Below, piece after piece: positions 15,603 through 20,506 of a DNA stretch of 20,506 bases. Both the position numbers and the translations under genes were made by a program. Location: assembly GCF_021647475.1 (NCBI RefSeq), contig NZ_JAKIUR010000048.1, forward strand, positions 1 to 20,506, in the 5' to 3' direction. The notes beneath the pieces are model-generated. The model was not told where the DNA came from. It did no database searches and saw only the letters and a program-made list of their open reading frames with translations. Origin of the DNA: Lutibacter sp. GTDB taxonomy: Bacteria; Bacteroidota; Bacteroidia; Flavobacteriales; Flavobacteriaceae. Every line of letters begins with the position of its first letter. The stretch's first letter is position 1.

Positions 15603-17036
15603 TTGTTGGAAGGGCTGGAAGCAATAGAAATTAATTATTCATTTCTAAATTCAGTTATAGATTTTAGAATTGAATCAGAATATTTTGATAAAAAATTTCT
15701 TTTAATAGATGAAATATTAAATAAGAAAAAAACAATTTCATTTGCCAAAATTGCAACAGCTATTAATGGAAGGCCTTACAGTTCAGATTCATTTAATACA
15801 ATTAAAGGAATAAAATTATCTAAGATTGGAGATGTAACCAACAGAAGAGATATAGAAGATTGGGCAACAGTTGACACTAAAGAATTTGATAAGCAAAAAG
15901 GACAATTTCTTATAAAAGGAGATATCTTAATGACACTCACAGGAGATCCGCCAGATGTTGGTAAAGTAAACTATATTTATAATCCTATAAATAGTAGTTG
16001 GAATCAAAGAGTTGCTAAAATTAAAATTATTTCAGATACAGTTTATATAAATAACGAATCCTTGTTTGTTGTTTTATCTACAGAATATTCGAGAACGCAA
16101 TTAGAAAGATTTGCAAAAGGAATTCGTCAAAGAAATTTAGGAAATGAAAGTCTTGAACGTTTATTATTGCCTATACTTTCTAATGATTTTCAAATAAAAT
16201 TAAAAATAATAATATTAGAGAAGTATGAATTATTAAAAGATTCCAAACAATCCTATACCCAAGCCGAAAACCTTTTATTAGACGAAATAGGTTTACAAAA
16301 CTTTGCAGCAAGTAAAGAGCCTATAAATATTAAAAGTTTTGCAGCTAGTTTTGGCACAAGTGGAAGGTTGGATGCAGAGTATTATCAAAAGAAATATGAA
16401 CAAGTAGTGAACAAAGTCAAAAGTAAACCTTTTGATATGCTTTCTAATCTTGTAGATATTAAAAAATCTATAGAACCAGGTTCTAAAAATTACGTAGAAA
16501 ATGGTTTGCCCTTTATGCGTGTTGCAGATTTATCCAAAAATGGATTATCAGAACCACAAAAATACATTTCTGATTATTTTGTAAAAGAAAATCAAGATAA
16601 AATTAAGAAACTAAAGCCTAAAAAAGGAACAATATTATTTTCAAAAGACGGAAGTGTTGGTATTGCTTATCATCTAAGACAAAATTATAATGGAATTACG
16701 TCAGGAGCAATTTTGCATTTAAACGTTAAAGATGAAAAAAGAATAATTCCTGAATATTTAACACTTGCCCTAAACTCAAAAATTGTACAAATGCAAGCAG
16801 AAAGAGATGCAGGTGGTTCAATAATTTTACATTGGCGTTCAAGCGAAATAGAAAATGTAGTCGTTCCAATTATAGATTACAAAAAGCAAGAACAAATAGC
16901 CAATTTAATAGAAGAAAGTTTTGCCTTAAAAAAACAAAGCGAACATTTATTAGAAGTTGCCAAAAAAGCAGTAGAAATTGCTATTGAAGAAAATGAAGAA
17001 GTAGCACTAAAGTATATTAACCAAGAAACCAACTAA
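15603..17036 (+). CDS. Restriction-modification specificity subunit (HsdS-like)
   Basis: The product (477 residues from the TTG at 15603) has the two-lobed layout of specificity subunits: a first target-recognition region (about 12-200) with GDILMTLTGDPPDVGKV, a coiled-coil spacer (about 205-240), a second recognition region (about 260-430) with PFMRVADLSKNG and GTILFSKDGSVGIAYHL, and a C-terminal helix (about 435-475). It would direct the upstream nuclease-methyltransferase to a bipartite DNA site. The start is uncertain: no ATG is available nearby, two adjacent TTGs lie at 15603 and 15606 with AGGAG abutting them, and the frame stays open back to 15522, inside the end of the preceding gene. 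The codons before 15603 read SPFNETRYKE, which looks like genuine family sequence. Confidence 0.85.
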   Translation: MLEGLEAIEINYSFLNSVIDFRIESEYFDKKFLLIDEILNKKKTISFAKIATAINGRPYSSDSFNTIKGIKLSKIGDVTNRRDIEDWATVDTKEFDKQKGQFLIKGDILMTLTGDPPDVGKVNYIYNPINSSWNQRVAKIKIISDTVYINNESLFVVLSTEYSRTQLERFAKGIRQRNLGNESLERLLLPILSNDFQIKLKIIILEKYELLKDSKQSYTQAENLLLDEIGLQNFAASKEPINIKSFAASFGTSGRLDAEYYQKKYEQVVNKVKSKPFDMLSNLVDIKKSIEPGSKNYVENGLPFMRVADLSKNGLSEPQKYISDYFVKENQDKIKKLKPKKGTILFSKDGSVGIAYHLRQNYNGITSGAILHLNVKDEKRIIPEYLTLALNSKIVQMQAERDAGGSIILHWRSSEIENVVVPIIDYKKQEQIANLIEESFALKKQSEHLLEVAKKAVEIAIEENEEVALKYINQETN

Positions 17037-17039
17037 AAA

Positions 17040-17675
17040 ATGGCATTTTACACTAAAGAATTTGTAGCAGCAATAAGTCATTTACCTTCAGTAGAAAAAG
17101 ATAAACTTATTTTACGTTTGCTAAAAAAAGATTTAACATTAGCCAATAGATTACAATTTGAGTTAGTAGATGATGGCAATGTAGAAGAACGTAGAACCGC
17201 AAAAGAAAAACATATTATTACTAACGTAAAAAGAATGACTGAACGGTTTTATAAAATAAGTTATTTAAATATGGATATTCGGTATTTAAGTGGAGACATA
17301 ACCGAACACGTAAAAATAACCAAAGATAAATATGGTGATGCAAGTTTAAATTTATTGCTTTTAATTGAAGTGCTTAGGCAAAATAAAGACAATATTTTAA
17401 CAGCACGACCACCAATAAAATTGCGTAAATTTTGTACAGCCATTATTGCAAGAGTATTTAAAGTGTTGTTACTAATACATAAAATGGATGAAGATTTATT
17501 GCTTGATTTTAAAGATGATTTAATAAAATTAGGTAAATTAATTGGTGATAATGATAAGATAATGAAAACGGCTATAAAAAATGGCTTAGATGTAAATTGG
17601 TTAATACACACTGAAATACCTGAAAACTTAGTTAAAATACACAGAGAATTAAAAAACAATGGTCTTTTGAAATAA
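17040..17675 (+). CDS. Conserved hypothetical protein, mostly helical
   Basis: The 211-residue product begins MAFYTKEFVAAISHLPSVEKD and contains LSGDITEHVKITKDKYGDASLNL near the middle and NGLDVNWLIHTEIP near the end. It reads as an all-helical cytoplasmic protein with no signal peptide or membrane segment. I recognise the sequence style as a family conserved in Flavobacteriia but know no established function and see no catalytic motif. The ATG lies three bases after the specificity-subunit stop and its own stop abuts the next ATG, so it belongs to the same transcription unit as the restriction genes. Confidence 0.8.
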   Translation: MAFYTKEFVAAISHLPSVEKDKLILRLLKKDLTLANRLQFELVDDGNVEERRTAKEKHIITNVKRMTERFYKISYLNMDIRYLSGDITEHVKITKDKYGDASLNLLLLIEVLRQNKDNILTARPPIKLRKFCTAIIARVFKVLLLIHKMDEDLLLDFKDDLIKLGKLIGDNDKIMKTAIKNGLDVNWLIHTEIPENLVKIHRELKNNGLLK

Positions 17676-18152
17676 ATGGGCTTACGAGAACTACATAAAG
17701 AATTGAAACAAATGGAGAAACCTGAAATTATTAAAATGATTTCAGAACTCTATAAAAGTGTGCCAATGGCAAAAGAATATTTAGATATTTTTACAACAGG
17801 CAACATTAAACAATTAATAGAGAAATATAAATTTGAAATTGAAGATTATGTATATCCTCACGGTCGAGAAATGCTTTTACGAGAAAAAGAAGCACGAAAA
17901 TTAATTAGAACCATTCGTAAAATGAAAGTTCCAGAATTAACCGTTACTCTTGAATTGCACTATGTTTATTGTTGTTTAGATATCATTGAAGATTTTGGCT
18001 ATTGGGATGAACCGTATTATACAGCAGTTGTCAATATGTTTTGCAGTGCTACAAAAGGAATTAAAGAAAATGGCTTTGAAAGAAAATTTAAAAAACTAAT
18101 TAATAATTTAGTCAGTAAAAGTTATGAATATGGATTAGATTTTGAATATTAA
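17676..18152 (+). CDS. DUF6155-like protein
   Basis: The 158-residue product begins MGLRELHKELKQMEKPEIIK and resembles the DUF6155 family of small helical proteins. It has the family-style N-terminal MISELYKSVPMAKEYLDIF and YVYPHGREMLLREKEARKLI in the middle, followed by a region with several aromatic residues. No function is established. Its ATG directly follows the stop of the preceding gene with no gap. Its stop is followed at once by the remains of a RhuM-family gene. Placement at the end of the restriction operon could mean an accessory role or simple chromosomal adjacency. Confidence 0.7.
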   Translation: MGLRELHKELKQMEKPEIIKMISELYKSVPMAKEYLDIFTTGNIKQLIEKYKFEIEDYVYPHGREMLLREKEARKLIRTIRKMKVPELTVTLELHYVYCCLDIIEDFGYWDEPYYTAVVNMFCSATKGIKENGFERKFKKLINNLVSKSYEYGLDFEY

Positions 18153-18648
18153 AAAGAAATTATACAAGAAAACAATTCGCAACTAATTATTTATCAAAAT
18201 GAAAACGGAGAAACAAAATTAGATGTCCGTTTTCAAGACGAAACCGTTTGGTTAACACAAAAGTTAATGGCAAGTTGTTTCAAACCACACCACACCACAA
18301 AACCATTCATCTAAAAAACATATTTAAAGAAGGCGAATTAGAAGAAAAAGCAACTTGTAAGGATTTCTTACAAGTTCAAATAGAAGGTAAAAGAGAAGTA
18401 AAACGAGAACGTCAGTTTTACAATTTAGATGCAATTATTTCAGTTGGTTACAGAATAAAGTCGAATGTAGCCACTAAGTTTAGGCAATGAGCAACAAGTC
18501 AATTAAGAGAATACATAGTAAAAGGATTTATATTAGAATGATGAACGCTTAAAAAACCCTAATCTACCTTTCGATTATTTTGAAGAACTAACGCAGAGAA
18601 TACAAGATATTCGTTCATCAGAAAAAGTATTTTGGCGTAAAGTATTAG
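18153..18648 (+). pseudogene. RhuM-family gene, disabled by frameshifts, a stop and truncation
   Basis: Three reading frames together recreate a RhuM-like protein: first LIIYQNENGETKLDVRF and QDETVWLTQKLMA (18177-18272), then after a shift near 18273 FQTTPHHKTIHLKNIFKEGE through NLDAIISVGYRIKSNVATKF to a TGA at 18488-18490 where the family has Trp, then ATSQLREYIVKGFIL, and after a one-base insertion near 18537 NDERLKNPNLPFDYFEELT and onward. No start codon remains, since the frame begins at the stop of the DUF6155 gene. The 3' part is cut off where the terminal-inverted-repeat element begins at 18649. RhuM-like genes often accompany type I restriction operons, so this is probably a lost accessory gene of the same island. 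Confidence 0.88.
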
Positions 18649-18848
18649 CCTGAGTTCGATGTAAGAAAATAAATACCAGGCTGAAAATCAACAAGCTACG
18701 TCATTGCGATGAATGAAGCAAAGCGAAATGAGGAAGCAATCTCATTTTTATGAAAAGATTACTTCAAATTATGGCACTACATTTATAATTTTCGCAATGA
18801 CATTTTGATTTTCAGTTATTTAAAGTAAATCCTTAGGTCGAACTCAGG
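18649..18848. mobile_element. 200-bp MITE-like element with terminal inverted repeats, copy 1
   Basis: The element is bounded by perfect 11-bp terminal inverted repeats, CCTGAGTTCGA (18649-18659) and TCGAACTCAGG (18838-18848). Two further blocks mirror each other inside: CTGAAAATCAA (18681-18691) with TTGATTTTCAG (18805-18815), and GTCATTGCGA (18700-18709) with TCGCAATGAC (18792-18801). At the centre GAAGCAATCT pairs with AGATTACTTC with one G-T type mismatch. It has no coding capacity. TATTA occurs on both sides one base from the ends, a possible target duplication. It ends the recognisable RhuM sequence. Such elements depend on a transposase supplied elsewhere; none is visible here. Confidence 0.8.
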
Positions 18849-18880
18849 TTATTACTAATTACGGACAATTAGAAAGAAGA

Positions 18881-19036
18881 TTAATAGTATCGTTTTAAAA
18901 AATTGGATAGTATTTTAATTACTTCAATTTTATTTTCAATATAACTCATATGTCCATCAGGCAATTCGCTTGTAGTTACTTTGGTGTTTTTAGTTTGAAA
19001 GTTAATTTTCTCAAAATTAGTGTTTAATTTTAATAA
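18881..19036 (-). pseudogene. C-terminal remnant of an alpha/beta hydrolase
   Basis: The minus strand encodes about 50 residues ending at a TAA (18881-18883), including TTSELPDGHMSYIENKIEV and IKILSNFLKRY. GHMSYIEN followed by a helix ending in NFL is the usual end of alpha/beta hydrolases, where the His is catalytic. The frame is closed by a TAG at 19037-19039, with nothing of the nucleophile elbow or core upstream, so only the tail survives. It lies just beyond the inverted-repeat element, suggesting that rearrangement removed the rest. Confidence 0.5.
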
Positions 19037-19063
19037 CTAAAGGAAAGAGAATTACAACCAGGT

Positions 19064-19615
19064 TTAAAAAGTATAACCAAATCGTATGTGTAAATCTGCG
19101 ACAGTATCATTAAATCGGCTATCATCTAAATCAATGTAATAACCAATACCCAAACCTAATTCATAAGTAAAATGTTTGCCAATAGTACGTTTAATACCCC
19201 ATTTTGGTATTATAGATAAAGAATTAGCAACACTCACATTCCGAGTGTTAGAAATCACAAATAAGTTGGGAACATAAAAGAATTCTAAAGTTAAAAAATT
19301 AGCTGAATTTTTTAAAATGCTTTTCCCTTTTTTGCTTCTTTTCTTAAGATTATAATAAAATCTAGGTTCAATTGTAATTGTAGGTGTAAGTACAAAAACC
19401 GTATTTATGTTACTACCTCCTCTAAATCCAGCATCTAATCCTATTTCACTTCGTAAAGCTATGGAGTTTGTTAACTTAGATTCATTATATCCCCAAACTC
19501 CTAAAATACCAGTTTGGATTCCGTATATTGATTTTTCTACTGATGCTTTATTTTGACTTTGTACAGCTAAAGATAATAAAAATAAAATGGGTAAAAGTTG
19601 TTTTAATTTTTTCAT
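19064..19615 (-). CDS. Small outer-membrane beta-barrel protein
   Basis: The 183-residue product has a signal peptide (MKKLKQLLPILFLLSLAVQSQ, cut near residue 21) and alternating polar/hydrophobic strands with aromatic girdle residues, ending in RFGYTF. A terminal Phe preceded by strand sequence is the usual outer-membrane insertion signal. I cannot assign it to a named family. It is 12 bases downstream of another predicted barrel gene on the same strand, so the two probably form an operon. The positively charged segment LKKRSKKGKS at about 91-100 is probably a loop or turn. Confidence 0.75.
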   Translation of the reverse strand: MKKLKQLLPILFLLSLAVQSQNKASVEKSIYGIQTGILGVWGYNESKLTNSIALRSEIGLDAGFRGGSNINTVFVLTPTITIEPRFYYNLKKRSKKGKSILKNSANFLTLEFFYVPNLFVISNTRNVSVANSLSIIPKWGIKRTIGKHFTYELGLGIGYYIDLDDSRFNDTVADLHIRFGYTF

Positions 19616-19627
19616 AAAATTATATTA

Positions 19628-20182
19628 TTAATTTGTTCTTATTCCTATAGAAATACCAACGCTTAAGGTATTATAATTAAAATTTGTTTGGTTATTTAAG
19701 ATGTATTCTTTGCCTTTGGTATAGACACCAATAACATATTTAAAATCGTAGTCACTTTCAAGCACATAGCCAATACCCAATTTGGCGGATCCTCCTCCTC
19801 TAAATTTTCCAATACGTAAATTTCTACCTGTATTTAGTAATATAAAAGGACCATTTAAATGATAATCGTTTAAATACCATTTTAATTGTGCAACAATTGG
19901 TAAAGCTTTATAAGATTCGTTTACGCTGTACACAATTCCGACACCAACAGAAAAAACAAGTTTTCGGGTTATATAGAACCCATTAAAACTATTTAGTTCA
20001 AACCCAAATCCTTTATTATAAACAGTACTTTTACTACCTGAAAAATCACTTTCTGAATTACCAAATAATTCAAAATTATTAGTATTGGTATAGGTAATTT
20101 TGTGTTTGTGCTGTTTGTTTTGCTGAGAAAAGGCTAAACCCGAGAACAACACAAAAAATAATAAATTAAAAAAGTACTTCAT
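19628..20182 (-). CDS. Small outer-membrane or secreted beta-rich protein
   Basis: The 184-residue product has a signal peptide (MKYFFNLLFFVLFSGLAFSQ, cut near residue 20), a short His/Lys-rich segment (NKQHKHKITY) and then strand-rich sequence with Gly and aromatic residues, for example RKLVFSVGVGIVYSV and SAKLGIGYVL, ending SVGISIGIRTN. It is probably a small outer-membrane barrel like its downstream neighbour, though it lacks a terminal Phe. The pair may come from an old duplication, but sequence similarity between them is low by eye. A -7 box lies 26 bases upstream of its ATG. Confidence 0.7.
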   Translation of the reverse strand: MKYFFNLLFFVLFSGLAFSQQNKQHKHKITYTNTNNFELFGNSESDFSGSKSTVYNKGFGFELNSFNGFYITRKLVFSVGVGIVYSVNESYKALPIVAQLKWYLNDYHLNGPFILLNTGRNLRIGKFRGGGSAKLGIGYVLESDYDFKYVIGVYTKGKEYILNNQTNFNYNTLSVGISIGIRTN

Positions 20183-20207
20183 TAAAATTGGAGATTATAA
20201 AGTGTAA

Positions 20208-20215
20208 CAAATGTA
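20208..20215 (-). promoter_or_regulatory. Promoter -7 box for the two beta-barrel genes
   Basis: On the minus strand TACATTTG matches TAnnTTTG exactly, 26 bases before the ATG at 20182, predicting a leader of about 20 bases. A convincing -33 element is not visible. Confidence 0.5.
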
Positions 20216-20262
20216 AACAATTATTATAAATAGTTGATTAATAGCAAGATTTGATAAAATTT

Positions 20263-20380
20263 CGTCAATTCGAGTGAATTTTAGCCTTTTTAGGCTTAAA
20301 ATTAGTATCGAGAATGGCTGTTTTTAACTAAAAAACCTATTCTCGATACTATTTTTTATCAAAAATTACTCGAATTGACG
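20263..20380. repeat. Nested palindromic element, 118 bp
   Basis: The outer arms CGTCAATTCGAGT (20263-20275) and ACTCGAATTGACG (20368-20380) are perfectly complementary over 13 bp, and the inner arms AGTATCGAGAAT (20304-20315) and ATTCTCGATACT (20339-20350) over 12 bp. A smaller hairpin (AGCC/GGCT with a T-rich loop) sits in the left interval. There is no coding potential. Palindromes with CGTCAATTCGAGT ends and a CTCGATAC core are, to my knowledge, recurrent in Flavobacteriaceae intergenic regions. Confidence 0.85.
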
Positions 20381-20386
20381 TAATAA

Positions 20387-20506
20387 CCTGAGTTCGATGT
20401 AAGAAAATAAATACCGGGTTGAAAATCAACAAGCTACGTCATTGCGATGAATGAAGCAAAGCGAAATGAGGAAGCAATCTCATTTTTATGAAAAGATTAC
20501 TTCAAA
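20387..20506. mobile_element. MITE-like element, copy 2, cut by the window edge
   Basis: From CCTGAGTTCGA at 20387 to the last base the sequence matches 18649-18768 of copy 1 with only two differences in 120 bases (around 20416-20418). It lies in the same orientation and starts six bases after the nested palindrome. The right-hand half should lie beyond the window. Confidence 0.85.

Noticed and set aside
17261..17659. Antisense open frame of 132 codons.
   Set aside because: It lies wholly inside a well-formed sense gene that is tightly coupled to its neighbours, and it resembles no family.
18849..18898. Plus-strand open stretch ending RRLIVSF after the inverted-repeat element, as a continuation of the RhuM gene.
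   Set aside because: It does not match the expected RhuM sequence and overlaps the end of the antisense hydrolase remnant, so its origin stays unassigned.

Overview
The window looks like a chromosomal segment of a low-GC member of the Bacteroidota, most likely Flavobacteriaceae. The evidence is a type IX secretion (T9SS) adhesin with a gliding-motility type C-terminal domain next to PorP/SprF and OmpA genes, a flavobacterial SUF operon, and several exact matches to the Bacteroidota promoter -7 box TAnnTTTG. Genus cannot be fixed from this sequence.

Layout. (1) 240-6898, plus strand: a membrane-anchored LytTR regulator, then a three-gene surface cassette: a 1016-aa multi-repeat adhesin with a T9SS sorting domain, a PorP/SprF-like outer-membrane protein and an OmpA-like peptidoglycan-binding lipoprotein/periplasmic protein. 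(2) 6855-11717, minus strand: an Fe-S cluster assembly operon read sufA, four-helix-bundle gene, sufB, flavodoxin-like reductase gene, sufC, sufD. Its last gene overlaps the OmpA gene tail to tail by 44 bp. (3) 11844-12890, plus: thiL, divergent from the suf operon, both with recognisable -7 boxes. (4) 13189-18648, plus: an accessory island with a fused nuclease-methyltransferase restriction enzyme, its specificity subunit, two small conserved genes of unknown role and a decayed RhuM-family gene. (5) 18649-20506: a repeat-rich tail with two copies of a 200-bp terminal-inverted-repeat element, a remnant of an alpha/beta hydrolase, two small outer-membrane beta-barrel genes on the minus strand, and a nested palindrome.

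The most striking signal is the behaviour of small palindromic elements. A roughly 80-bp palindrome starting CGTCATT and ending AATGACG lies inside the coding sequence of the restriction-methyltransferase gene. There it has been amplified with some flanking host sequence into three tandem 123-bp copies, all in frame, adding about 120 residues to the enzyme. A diverged relative of the same palindrome forms the core of the 200-bp terminal-inverted-repeat element that caps the broken RhuM gene and recurs at the right edge. A second small mobile-looking unit, a four-helix-bundle gene bounded by imperfect inverted repeats, sits inside the suf operon between sufA and sufB.

How the genes work together: the adhesin would be exported by the T9SS with help from its dedicated PorP/SprF partner and anchored through the OmpA protein; the Suf proteins build Fe-S clusters, possibly with reduced flavin from the embedded flavodoxin-like protein; the restriction enzyme and specificity subunit probably act as one self-contained restriction-modification complex. 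No separate HsdR translocase, sufS, sufE, rRNA, tRNA or CRISPR array was seen.
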